In this document: piece by piece, positions 16,757-23,715 of the stretch
Layout: every line of letters starts with the position of its first letter
Position numbering within the stretch: the stretch's first letter is position 1
Origin: a virus
Length of the DNA stretch: 59,451 nt
Virus record (IMG/VR): IMGVR_UViG_3300031281_000002
Span: 1 to 59,451 of that record
Reading direction: 5' to 3' (one strand)
Made by a program: the position numbers and the translations under genes
The notes under the pieces: model-generated
The model's database searches: none
What the model saw: the letters and a program-made list of their open reading frames with translations, nothing else
What the model was told of the DNA's origin: nothing

Positions 16757-16957
16757 GTGGATTTAAAAGATATATTAACCTTGATAGATGATATTGAAGA
16801 AATATCAATATTTAAAAGTTATAGATATAATATCGATTGCTCTATACAAAAAACTAAAGATGAATTTATCAAAAGTAAATTATATGAAAAATATAAAGAT
16901 TGCAAAGTAAAAGGAATATATCCAGAAGAAAATATACAATGTATTATAATTTTGTGA
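16757..16957 (+). CDS. Hypothetical protein ending in a mobile-element scar
   Basis: 66 aa from GTG 16757, which has GAGGAGG nine bases upstream; ATG 16739 lies within that SD. Acidic N-terminus, no known domain. Its last codons and stop are formed by the first bases of the IS605-like relic, so the original C-terminus may have differed by a residue or so. Confidence 0.5.
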   Translation: MDLKDILTLIDDIEEISIFKSYRYNIDCSIQKTKDEFIKSKLYEKYKDCKVKGIYPEENIQCIIIL

Positions 16958-17291
16958 ACTACTCACCACCTAAGAGGTAGAACAAGAAGAATCATATACA
17001 AGTAAATCAAGCTTCTTAGACAAAGATAAACTTCCTAAATATAATCCTGAGAGTAAAGAAAAATATAAATTTTCAGGTAGAAGAATATACAGAGGTTTGT
17101 ATAAATCTAAATTAGAAAAAATATTAAATGCGGATGTTAACGGAGCTTGCAACATATTAAGAAAAAGTAAGCAGAATTTCAATTTTGAAAAACTGTGTAG
17201 AGGGCTAGTGGATAGCCCAAAAAGAATAAGGTTAACTTAGATTAGCAAACTTCTTTTGAAGCCCCCACTTCTAAAGTGGTGGGTAGTTCAC
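16954..17291 (+). mobile_element. Deletion derivative of an IS605-family TnpB element
   Basis: The ends are inverted: GTGAACTAC-TCACCACC at the left and GGTGG-GTAGTTCAC at the right. Between them is only the C-terminal third of a tnpB frame, then AAGCCCCCACTTCTAA plus AGTGGTGGG, the hairpin typical of the omega-RNA 3' end. About 338 bp remain of an element normally well over 1 kb, so it cannot move by itself. Removing 16954-17289 restores a full-looking DUF3307 start (MYYNFTIIIFAHYVLDYPLQ from ATG 16939), which marks the insertion point. Confidence 0.75.
16974..17240 (+). pseudogene. tnpB C-terminal fragment
   Basis: About 88 codons without a start. The product has the end of the TnpB nuclease: EESYTSKSSFLDKDKLP, FSGRRIYRGLYKS, ILNADVNGACNILRK (the last conserved RuvC Asp) and SPKRIRLT. 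The N-terminal two thirds, with the other two catalytic acids and the zinc finger, are gone. It is a relic of an RNA-guided nuclease of the TnpB family. Confidence 0.85.
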
Positions 17292-17313
17292 AATAATAAT
17301 ATTTGCACATTAT

Positions 17314-17595
17314 GTGTTAGATTATCCTTTGCAGGGAGATTTTTTAGCAAGAACAAAGGGTCAATATTGGTATAGTTTATTAGCCCATAGTTGGATTTAT
17401 GGTGCTGGCATGGCTATCTGTTTAAATTACATTGGATGCTTTTCATATTGGAAATTATTTGTTTTAGTTATAAGTCATATCATAATAGATTATAAGAAAG
17501 CTACAGCAAAAAACAAAGATAAAGCGTTGACAACATATTTATACATTGACCAGAGCTTACATATTTTAATTAACTTAATTTTGGCATCTGTGTAA
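17314..17595 (+). pseudogene. DUF3307 membrane protein, 5' end cut off by the TnpB relic
   Basis: The remaining frame from GTG 17314 gives 93 aa. The pattern HYVLDYPLQGDFLARTKGQ, LLAHSWIYGAGM and YIDQSLHILINLI is that of DUF3307, a family of small multi-helix phage membrane proteins. The natural N-terminus normally has a few hydrophobic residues before the DxPLQ motif; these lie in frame upstream but are fused to the mobile-element end. A shortened product from GTG 17314 may still be made, though no SD is seen. Confidence 0.7.
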
Positions 17596-17681
17596 ACTAA
17601 AAATAATTATTAGTGAAATTATACTAAAGAAAATCAAATGCGAAATAGGTATCAAATTTTGAACGAGAGGATGATTATAAA

Positions 17682-17909
17682 ATGAGATTTACTTTTTATA
17701 TGAAAAGTGGTTTGGTTCATAAAAATTTAAAAGCATTGGAAAATAATGCTGATAAATGTAAAAATTTTGTTGATATAATTAGCAATTTTATGCCTACAGA
17801 AGAAGGCCGTCATAATTGGGTTAGGTTTTTTGATGAAAATAATAACGTGATAACTATATTGATGAATCAAGTAGAATCATGTTTAGAGGAAGCTGAGAAA
17901 GATGTTTAA
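17682..17909 (+). CDS. Hypothetical protein
   Basis: 75 aa, with GAGAGGATG upstream. Mixed helix and strand; FFDENNNVITILMNQVESCL looks like an amphipathic dimerisation region. No family recognised. It overlaps the next gene by eight bases. Confidence 0.5.
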   Translation: MRFTFYMKSGLVHKNLKALENNADKCKNFVDIISNFMPTEEGRHNWVRFFDENNNVITILMNQVESCLEEAEKDV

Positions 17910-18135
17910 ATGTTGGATATGCGTTGATACTGGATTTATTGAACATTATCAAAAATTTAAGATACATGGAGAAATTGTTGAATATACTGTAAAATTGCAT
18001 TGTTCATGCGAAAAAGGTTATATGTATGCTGATACCGAGCCTATTGGTAAATATTTTGATATATTCAAGCTGCAGGAAGAAAATAAAAAGAAATTTGGAT
18101 ATTTAACTGAACAAAATAATGATTTTGGAGAATAA
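17902..18135 (+). CDS. Zinc-binding protein
   Basis: 77 aa. CWIC followed by HCSC gives a four-Cys site like those of small phage DnaJ/RecF-type zinc fingers (CxxCxDTGFI start). Unknown role. Confidence 0.55.
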   Translation: MFKCWICVDTGFIEHYQKFKIHGEIVEYTVKLHCSCEKGYMYADTEPIGKYFDIFKLQEENKKKFGYLTEQNNDFGE

Positions 18136-18149
18136 GAAAGGATTATTTT

Positions 18150-18797
18150 ATGAACATTAAAAAATTTTATAATATAAAATGTATTTTAAATAAATATAAT
18201 ATAAAAATTTCTAATGATGGAACTATACTAAACTATAAAAATAAAAAAATAATTTCTAAATTTAATTATAACAATGAAATATTTATTAAAAATTTAAATA
18301 TAAGTTATTTTGATAAATATTTAAAAGATGAATGCGAAGAATTTTTTCTAAAAATAGTTGATAAAATTTTAATAAATATAACAAATTTTAGTTATAAATA
18401 TTTTACGGATATATATTTTCTCACGCATGAAGATTTTAATATTATAAAACCTATACTTATGCCGAATGAAAATATGGATTTTGATGGTATAAGATTAGTT
18501 AACCAAAATATAATATTATCTCATACAAATCAAAAAATAATTTCTTTATTTAGATTAATTTTTCATGAAATAGCTCATAGTTTTTTCAAATGCGAAAATT
18601 TGTTTACAGATGAATTCAATGCAATGAACTTTGAAATAAAGGCACTTAATAAACTTATGGAGGCTATTAGCACAAAATATATAAAATATTCAACAAATCA
18701 TGATAATTATTTACCTTATGATTCAATACATTATAAAGCATATGAAAAGGCATTAAAATTTAATTTAACTGAACAAAACAATTATATAAAAAAATAA
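18150..18797 (+). CDS. Putative zinc metalloprotease (HExxH)
   Basis: 215 aa. LFRLIFHEIAHSFFK has the HExxH zinc motif (H139, E140, H143) in a hydrophobic helix, and 12 residues on is DEFNAMNFE with acidic residues that could supply the third ligand, as in IrrE/ImmA-like and other gluzincin-type phage proteins. ImmA-type proteases cleave phage repressors; here no adjacent repressor is obvious. The N-terminal 130 residues are unassigned. Very A/T-rich even for this genome. Confidence 0.6.
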   Translation: MNIKKFYNIKCILNKYNIKISNDGTILNYKNKKIISKFNYNNEIFIKNLNISYFDKYLKDECEEFFLKIVDKILINITNFSYKYFTDIYFLTHEDFNIIKPILMPNENMDFDGIRLVNQNIILSHTNQKIISLFRLIFHEIAHSFFKCENLFTDEFNAMNFEIKALNKLMEAISTKYIKYSTNHDNYLPYDSIHYKAYEKALKFNLTEQNNYIKK

Positions 18798-18902
18798 GGC
18801 TATACACCTTATATAATCCGGGAGGCTACCCCCTCTCATTTTTTTATAATTATATCATTATCCAGCTTCCTCAACAAATAATAATTATTTTGAATATATA
18901 TA

Positions 18903-18931
18903 TTGACAATCAAATATAATTATTATATAAT
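18903..18931 (+). promoter_or_regulatory. Promoter for the nucleic-acid metabolism region
   Basis: TTGACA, 17-base spacer, TATAAT. It is followed at 18936-18958 by a leader hairpin (TTAG-A-GGTT-GAGA-AACC-TA-CTAA) that matches the leader of the leftward gene at 9600. Confidence 0.8.
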
Positions 18932-18977
18932 ATAGTTAGAGGTTGAGAAACCTACTAATTATAAGGGAGATAATACA

Positions 18978-19130
18978 ATGACTAATTCAGAAAGATTTGT
19001 ACAGGCGCACAAAAACACTAGAAAGGCACTTCAAGAAAACACTAACTTAAACTACAGAGTACAATTCGATCTTGAATTAGCAGCAGAAGCAGTTGATTAC
19101 TTATATGAATTATACACAACAAAATTTTAA
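18978..19130 (+). CDS. Short paralogue of the 9031-9600 protein
   Basis: 50 aa. MTNSERFVQAHKNTRKAL then TNLNYRVQFDLELAAEAV lines up with the N-terminus of the 189-aa protein of the leftward operon, including QAHK-x-TR and N-x-NYRVQF. Promoter and leader hairpin are also shared, so the two genes probably descend from one promoter-gene unit. It is the first gene of the long rightward early operon. Function unknown. Confidence 0.7.
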   Translation: MTNSERFVQAHKNTRKALQENTNLNYRVQFDLELAAEAVDYLYELYTTKF

Positions 19131-19145
19131 TTTGGAGGAATGAAA

Positions 19146-19355
19146 ATGGAAAACAAAAAATATATTTTAAACAAACTTTTTGACAAAATCGAAGAATGTA
19201 TTATATTCGAAGATGGTGGATTCGAATATAGAAAAGAAAATGGAGTTTTATACTCCAGACAGGATAAAAAAGAAGAATGGACAACAGAAGATTGGGAAGG
19301 AACTACATCAGATTATAATATCTGGAAAAAACTTTTTGAAAGTTTTATTGACTAA
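19146..19355 (+). CDS. Hypothetical acidic protein
   Basis: 69 aa. Start at ATG 19146, seven bases after GGAGG; ATG 19140 is too close. Rich in Glu, Asp and Trp (EEWTTEDWEGTTSDYNIWKK). No family recognised. It is followed by the first copy of a structured pseudoknot element. Confidence 0.5.
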   Translation: MENKKYILNKLFDKIEECIIFEDGGFEYRKENGVLYSRQDKKEEWTTEDWEGTTSDYNIWKKLFESFID

Positions 19356-19359
19356 TTAG

Positions 19360-19407
19360 CTGTTAGCAGCCATCTAACAGGCGGCTGTTATAGAGTTAAT
19401 TACTCTA
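19360..19407 (+). ncRNA. H-type pseudoknot plus hairpin, copy 1
   Basis: Stem CTGTTAG (19360-19366) with CTAACAG (19374-19380); the 7-base loop CAGCCAT pairs through CAGCC with GGCTG at 19383-19387, forming a pseudoknot. It is followed by a conserved hairpin TAGAGT-TAATT-ACTCTA. The same layout with compensatory base changes recurs at 20400-20447. It lies in the gap before the exonuclease gene, just upstream of its SD. Confidence 0.7.
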
Positions 19408-19430
19408 AATAAAAATTATGGAGGTATAAA

Positions 19431-20054
19431 ATGTTTGTTTTAACAAATAAAAATATTAAAGTTGAGAAGGAAATGACTGGTTATGGAGTGGTGGAAAACT
19501 ATAAGTCGCTAATCGTGTTTGATTGCGAAAGCGATGGATTATATGGAGAATGCTTTGCATTTGGTGCAGTGGCTTTGAAATTATATCCAGACAATAAAGT
19601 ATCAATTATAGAAACAATTTGCTTGACATCAGAGGAAGGAAAGAAAAATATCTCTTCTGATTGGGTAAAAGAAAACGTATTACCACATTTGACAAATTTA
19701 GAAACTGTTCCAAGCAATTTAGAATTAAGACAAAAATTTTGGGATTTTTATTCTAAATATAAAGAAGATGAAAAGTACATTGGTACATATTCAGATGTTA
19801 ACTTCCCGGTCGAAACAAATTTTTTGGCACAAGTTGCTAAAGACGATTTAGAAAAAAGAGCTTTTAGTATGCCGTATCCATTATACGACATATCTAGCAT
19901 ACATAGCGATACAGATACAGATAGAGAAGATTTTTATATAAAAGAAAACGCTTACTTTATAGTGCAGGACGTAGCAATAAGAAAGCCTAAAAAACATAAT
20001 CCATTATGGGATTCGATATGTTCAGCATATTTTCTCTTAAATTATAAGAAATAA
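19431..20054 (+). CDS. DEDD-family 3'-5' exonuclease
   Basis: 207 aa. SLIVFDCESDGLYGECFAFG holds the first acidic pair (D-x-E); further on, IGTYSDVNFPVETNFLAQ and KKHNPLWDSICSAYFLL give the remaining H/D positions expected of RNase T/DnaQ-like nucleases. It probably removes nucleotides from 3' ends. A degraded paralogue lies at 22644-22888. The gene sits between a pseudoknot element (upstream) and a hammerhead ribozyme (its stop codon overlaps the ribozyme's outer stem). Confidence 0.7.
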   Translation: MFVLTNKNIKVEKEMTGYGVVENYKSLIVFDCESDGLYGECFAFGAVALKLYPDNKVSIIETICLTSEEGKKNISSDWVKENVLPHLTNLETVPSNLELRQKFWDFYSKYKEDEKYIGTYSDVNFPVETNFLAQVAKDDLEKRAFSMPYPLYDISSIHSDTDTDREDFYIKENAYFIVQDVAIRKPKKHNPLWDSICSAYFLLNYKK

Positions 20055-20128
20055 TTAACTCTAAGATTCGAAACGGGGTAAAACCCGTCTAGCAGATTAA
20101 CCGCCTGCTACTGATGAGATAGGTTAAT
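20054..20128 (+). ncRNA. Type II hammerhead ribozyme
   Basis: All core elements are present in the order of a type II hammerhead (stem II open). C69-GAA, then stem III ACGGG-GTAAAA-CCCGT, cleavage triplet GTC (cut after 20089), stem I TAGCAG-9 bases-CTGCTA, then CTGATGA and G that closes stem II with C 20069. Stems I and III are perfect. Outer stem II pairs ATTAAC and CT(A) on the left with (T)AG-GTTAAT on the right with bulges. The stem I loop (ATTAACC) is also complementary to GGTTAAT 20122-20128, a likely tertiary contact or alternative fold. It lies between two genes and would cut the polycistronic mRNA. Confidence 0.82.
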
Positions 20129-20148
20129 AAATTTAAAGGAGATATGTA

Positions 20149-20391
20149 ATGTATAAAAATTTTAAAAACAAAGAAACAATAAAAAATTATAGTGAATTTT
20201 GTAATTGGTTAAAACAAAATGATTTAGATTGCAAATATGAAACAAGAATAATAAATAACGATAAAATAGTAATATTTAAGAAAAATGGAAATATGATAAA
20301 TAATGACATGCATTCTTATATGTCTGATAATCCACCTAAAAGCTGGAATATTTTAAAGACATCAATAGAAAAAATAATGAATGCAAAATGA
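20149..20391 (+). CDS. Hypothetical protein
   Basis: 80 aa with AAAGGAG as SD. Lys- and Asn-rich; no domain recognised. It lies between the hammerhead ribozyme and the second pseudoknot element, so its coding segment would be bounded by RNA structures on both sides. Confidence 0.5.
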   Translation: MYKNFKNKETIKNYSEFCNWLKQNDLDCKYETRIINNDKIVIFKKNGNMINNDMHSYMSDNPPKSWNILKTSIEKIMNAK

Positions 20392-20399
20392 ATAATTAG

Positions 20400-20447
20400 C
20401 TGTTAGTACCTATCTAGCAGGTAGGCACTATAGAGTTAATTACTCTA
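20400..20447 (+). ncRNA. H-type pseudoknot plus hairpin, copy 2
   Basis: Same geometry as the copy at 19360: stem CTGTTAG/CTAGCAG (one G-T pair), loop TACCTAT, downstream strand GTAGGCAC, then the identical hairpin TAGAGT-TAATT-ACTCTA. In the register of copy 1, three loop-to-downstream pairs change on both sides (C-G to T-A twice, G-C to C-G) and remain paired, one stays C-G, and one becomes A-C. This supports a real pseudoknot. It precedes the SD of the DHH-like gene. Confidence 0.72.
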
Positions 20448-20471
20448 AATAAAATTATAAGGGAGATTATT

Positions 20472-21848
20472 ATGAAAAATTTATTTAATGGTTCAAGAAT
20501 CGCAATCGAAGAAGAAAACAGAATATATGTACAAGGTGATTATACACCTTGGCATAATGAAGATGAAGATTGTATAGAAGGCCAAGATTGTCCATTAGTT
20601 TACAAAAATTTAGAATTAATTTTAATTGATGAAAATGGACTTTGGTTAGAGCAAAAAACAGATAAATCTTTATTAGAAGACACAACCTGGTGCTTGTATG
20701 AAACTGATTGCACAGGTGTTAAAGAAAATTATCTTGATGCTGAAGTATTGAAAAAAGAATTATGCATTGAAGAAGAGAAAGTAAAAGAAGAATGGACAAC
20801 ATTAACATGCAGCTTATGTGGACAAAGATTTTTATATCATACATCTAACGAATGTAAATGCTCATGTGGTGCAACTCTTAATCTATTTCCTGATGATGTT
20901 AAGATTTTATTAGCACCAACACTTGAAATTGCAAAAACAATTGATGCTGATATTACAATTGAGGCTGAATATGGTGATGAAACGATTAAAGGAACACTTT
21001 ACACATCAGCTCATCATGGTAAAAATCAAGGAAATCCAGCACCGTGTAATGATGATAATATACCAATTATTTTAGAAGGCACTATATTATTGAGCCATTT
21101 AGATTTAGATTCAATAATTGGTTGCATGAGAGCTTTAGGAATTGTACTAGATGAAAGGTTGTCTATGTTAGTAAATGCAATTGAGTATATAGATGTTAAT
21201 GGACCTCACCATCTATATAAATATGGTTGGCAAACTAAAATGTTTTTAAATGCTTATTGGGCTTGGAATTTTTCAAAAGGAAGACAGGAAAGAATTACAG
21301 AACTTACAGATGTTAGACAACAAGTATTAGAAACTATTAATGTAATTGAAGAAATAATATTACAAATGGCTGGAGTAGGAAAAAATGAAATTGATTATAT
21401 TAATGACGGTAAAAAATGGGCTGAAAATGTACAAAAAGAAACTGAATCAAAGCTTAAAAAAGAAACAAAATATTATAGATTGTTTTCAACAGATAGAGTA
21501 TTTTGTGGTGCTTCCTACTATAGCCCGCAAGAAAATACAATTATACCTGCAATAATCAGTTATAACGAAAAATTCAAAGCTATAACATTAAGCTTTGAAG
21601 ATAGTGGAAAGAAGTTTAAGGCTGATGAAATAATGAAAGAATTATTTGGACCTGGTGCAGGTGGTAAATCTGGTATAGCTGGAACGCCTAGAGGAATTGA
21701 ATTTACATTTGAAGATACTCGAAAAGTTATATCAAAGTTAAATTCTTTATACATGAATTGTCAGTGTCAAAATTGTTTTAATACATTCGACACAGATGTA
21801 AATAGTTGTCCAGTATGTGGTAGTCCAGATATATGGTATGGGAGGTAA
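20472..21848 (+). CDS. DHH-superfamily phosphoesterase-like protein with zinc ribbons
   Basis: 458 aa. A zinc ribbon near residues 113-135 (CSLCGQRF, then CKCSCGA) precedes a region with TSAHHGKNQGNPAPCNDDNI and ILLSHLDLDSIIGCMRALG, which resembles the H-x-D-x-D motif of DHH phosphoesterases. Near residue 400, LFGPGAGGKSGIAGTPRG resembles the Gly-rich DHHA1 substrate-binding motif. A second zinc ribbon closes the protein (CQCQNCFN and CPVCGS). A role in nucleotide or oligonucleotide hydrolysis is inferred. It may also be a longer-range relative with a different substrate. Confidence 0.55.
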   Translation: MKNLFNGSRIAIEEENRIYVQGDYTPWHNEDEDCIEGQDCPLVYKNLELILIDENGLWLEQKTDKSLLEDTTWCLYETDCTGVKENYLDAEVLKKELCIEEEKVKEEWTTLTCSLCGQRFLYHTSNECKCSCGATLNLFPDDVKILLAPTLEIAKTIDADITIEAEYGDETIKGTLYTSAHHGKNQGNPAPCNDDNIPIILEGTILLSHLDLDSIIGCMRALGIVLDERLSMLVNAIEYIDVNGPHHLYKYGWQTKMFLNAYWAWNFSKGRQERITELTDVRQQVLETINVIEEIILQMAGVGKNEIDYINDGKKWAENVQKETESKLKKETKYYRLFSTDRVFCGASYYSPQENTIIPAIISYNEKFKAITLSFEDSGKKFKADEIMKELFGPGAGGKSGIAGTPRGIEFTFEDTRKVISKLNSLYMNCQCQNCFNTFDTDVNSCPVCGSPDIWYGR

Positions 21849-21854
21849 ATAGAC

Positions 21855-22265
21855 ATGGAAAATGAAAGAATTTTATTAGAAAAAGAGCTTGAAGGCAGTT
21901 TATATTCAGAAGAAGACATATCAGAAATGGATATAGAAGAATTAAGAAATGTAGTAAATCAATTTAAATCATTTAAAAATGAATTAAGCGAAACATCAAA
22001 ATATTTTGAAAGTTTTTCAAGGAAAATAATAATTGAAAAGCTTAAAAGCTTAAATTTAAAATTTTTAAAAATTCAATGTCATACTAATACAGTATTTATA
22101 GCTGTATATAACAACAATATAATATCACGCGATGATTCATTTTTTGGTAATGTAAATTATTATTTTAATAATACTATACTTATAGAAAATGTAACTAGAG
22201 AAGAAGTAAGATACATAGACGGAAAAAGAGAAGAAGATGTTATTAAAAAATTTATGGATTTATAG
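21855..22265 (+). CDS. Hypothetical coiled-coil protein
   Basis: 136 aa. The N-terminal half is a Glu/Lys-rich helix likely to form a coiled coil; the C-terminal half has beta-like stretches (KFLKIQCHTNTVFIAVYNNN). Six bases after the DHH-like gene, so probably in the same operon. No family recognised. Confidence 0.5.
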   Translation: MENERILLEKELEGSLYSEEDISEMDIEELRNVVNQFKSFKNELSETSKYFESFSRKIIIEKLKSLNLKFLKIQCHTNTVFIAVYNNNIISRDDSFFGNVNYYFNNTILIENVTREEVRYIDGKREEDVIKKFMDL

Positions 22266-22274
22266 GTGATTATT

Positions 22275-22442
22275 ATGAAACAAGAAAACCGCGGCGGTCG
22301 CAGAAAAGGAGCAGGCCGCCCGCTGATAGGAGATAAAAAAGTATTTAAAGGTTTCTATATTACCGAAAAAGAAAATAAGCTTTTGAAGGAATATTTGAGG
22401 AAGCTGAGAGAGGGGAACAAAAATGAAAATGACATGTCCTGA
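22275..22442 (+). CDS. Small basic 'GGRRKGAGRP' protein
   Basis: 55 aa. The N-terminus NRGGRRKGAGRP and the following KGFYITEKENKLLKEYLRKL match a widespread class of small phage proteins, thought to be DNA-associated because of the AT-hook-like GRP. It overlaps the next gene by 20 bases. Local GC content is higher than around it (CGCGGCGGTCGCAG), as usual for this motif. Confidence 0.65.
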   Translation: MKQENRGGRRKGAGRPLIGDKKVFKGFYITEKENKLLKEYLRKLREGNKNENDMS

Positions 22443-22644
22443 ATGCAACCATGTAGTATCAAGTTATTCACAAAAATGTATGAATTGTGGACTTCCAACT
22501 AAAATTATTGAAATTTCATATGGAGATTGTTATAACTGTAATGGAACTGGAAAAGTTGGTCCATCTGGATATTCAGGTTCTACTTGCTTTACGTGTGAAG
22601 GAAGTGGAAGAACAAAAAAATTCACGTTAAAGGAGAAAATGTAA
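22423..22644 (+). CDS. Zinc-ribbon / DnaJ-type Cys-rich protein
   Basis: 73 aa. CPECNHVV...CMNCG is a zinc ribbon; CYNCNGTGKVG and CFTCEGSGR are two CxxCxGxG repeats as in the DnaJ zinc domain. It may hold or deliver partner proteins. The start may be 22423 or 22429. Its last base is the first of the broken exonuclease gene (ATGTAATG). Confidence 0.65.
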   Translation: MKMTCPECNHVVSSYSQKCMNCGLPTKIIEISYGDCYNCNGTGKVGPSGYSGSTCFTCEGSGRTKKFTLKEKM

Positions 22645-22888
22645 TGAAAAAAAATATTATGGTGTTTGATGTAGAGTCAAATGGATCATCATGCCATGTC
22701 CATTGATGGATATAGCTAATGTCAACAATATTGACATTGACAGAATAGAATTTTATGAAAAGAAAAATGCTTTTTACATAGCACAGTCACCAGCAACAAG
22801 GAAATTAAGAAAACATAATCCTTTAGATGATGCAATTGCAAGTTTATGTTTAAAGCTTGATAAAATTATTTATTATGATATTAAATAA
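22644..22888 (+). pseudogene. Exonuclease pseudogene with internal deletion
   Basis: The first codons give MKKNIMVFDVESNGSS, the D-x-E start of a DEDD exonuclease, then a stop. A shifted frame continues with MPCPLMDIANVNNIDIDRIE and YIAQSPATRKLRKHNPLDDA, matching the C-terminal 65 residues of the exonuclease at 19431 (MPYPLYDIS, then VQDVAIRKPKKHNPLWDS). Roughly 100 residues between them are missing. An ORF from 22691 could still yield the 65-aa tail, but without the active site. Confidence 0.75.
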
Positions 22889-22903
22889 GATTGTTAGGAA
22901 GCT

Positions 22904-22934
22904 GAGAGAGGAAAAATAAACCTCTCTCTTTTTC
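22904..22934 (+). terminator. Rho-independent terminator
   Basis: GAGAGAGG pairs with CCTCTCTC over a 9-base A-rich loop, followed by TTTTTC. It ends the unit that starts at 18903. From here to 23398 I see no convincing gene, only this terminator, a second one, and one more hairpin. Confidence 0.85.
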
Positions 22935-23005
22935 TATAGAATATGATATAATATATTTAGTGTATATAAATGTTTTTTAATTTTCATTAGGATTTCTTTC
23001 TTTCC

Positions 23006-23037
23006 AAAAAGACCTATTCTCCTTGATAGGTCTTTTT
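23006..23037. terminator. Bidirectional terminator
   Basis: AAAAAGACCTAT and ATAGGTCTTTTT form a perfect 12-bp stem with an 8-base loop, with T runs on both strands. It reinforces the boundary before the replication genes. Confidence 0.85.
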
Positions 23038-23062
23038 GTTGTTCTTTTTTATAAATAGAATT

Positions 23063-23087
23063 AACCCAGTATTGGTAGTACTGGGTT
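23063..23087. repeat. Hairpin of unknown role
   Basis: AACCCAGTA pairs perfectly with TACTGGGTT over a 7-base loop. There is no T tract on either side, so it is unlikely to be a terminator. It sits in the 450-base gap between the two terminators and the replication genes. Confidence 0.5.
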
Positions 23088-23397
23088 GGTTCAAAAACTT
23101 AATTTATTTTTTTAATCTATATTGTATTATACCACAAATATTTTACATAAAAAAGTCCCCCAGACTGCGACCCAGTTACAAGAGAACTTTTTACAAGATA
23201 AAAGCTCCTAAGCAAATTAACCTTGTTTTACAGAAGCAAAAAAAATAAAAAGCCACAAAACATTTTATTTTTTATAATTATACCACTTTTCTTGTATACA
23301 AATTGAACAAAAAATATATTATTTATTTTTATTGTATTATTAAATGAGTATGATATAATTTACTAGTACTATAAAATTCGAATGGAGGTATATGCAA

Positions 23398-23688
23398 ATG
23401 GAGTTTTTTGTTTTCCCTAGAAAACTTATAGATAATAAAAAATTTAATAAAATGAATGGAGATTCTAAGATTCTTTATATGTTGATGTTAGATAAATTTT
23501 TTGACAAAAATCAGGTTATATCAATTGATAACGGAAAATATATACTTTTTACAAATGTAGAAATAATGGAAAAGCTTAATTGTGCAAATGAAAAAGCAAC
23601 AAGGATAAAAAAAGAATTAATTGATAATGGATTAATTGATATTAATATGAAAAGTTTTAGAAAATATATTAAAGTCAATGTTTTATGA
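23398..23688 (+). CDS. RepA_N-like replication initiator N-terminal domain
   Basis: 96 aa. Start at ATG 23398 because GGAGG is nine bases upstream; ATG 23392 is too close. FFVFPRKLIDNKKFNKMNGD, SKILYMLMLDKF and FTNVEIMEKLNCANEKATRI match the winged-helix N-terminus of RepA_N/phage replisome organizers. It stops after about 96 residues, much shorter than full RepA proteins, so it is either a stand-alone DNA-binding regulator or a truncated initiator. It precedes the main replisome organizer. Confidence 0.7.
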   Translation: MEFFVFPRKLIDNKKFNKMNGDSKILYMLMLDKFFDKNQVISIDNGKYILFTNVEIMEKLNCANEKATRIKKELIDNGLIDINMKSFRKYIKVNVL

Positions 23689-23715
23689 TAATTATAAAAG
23701 AAAGAAGGCTAAGTC

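Noticed and set aside
19360-19407. preQ1 or other known riboswitch
   Set aside because: The loop and tail sequences do not match the preQ1-I consensus, and the downstream genes are not queuosine genes.
23036-23248. 70-aa ORF in the gap before the replication genes
   Set aside because: No SD, starts inside a terminator, and product is low-complexity. A minus-strand AGTC-TGGG-GGACTTTTTT hairpin in the same place was too weak to call.
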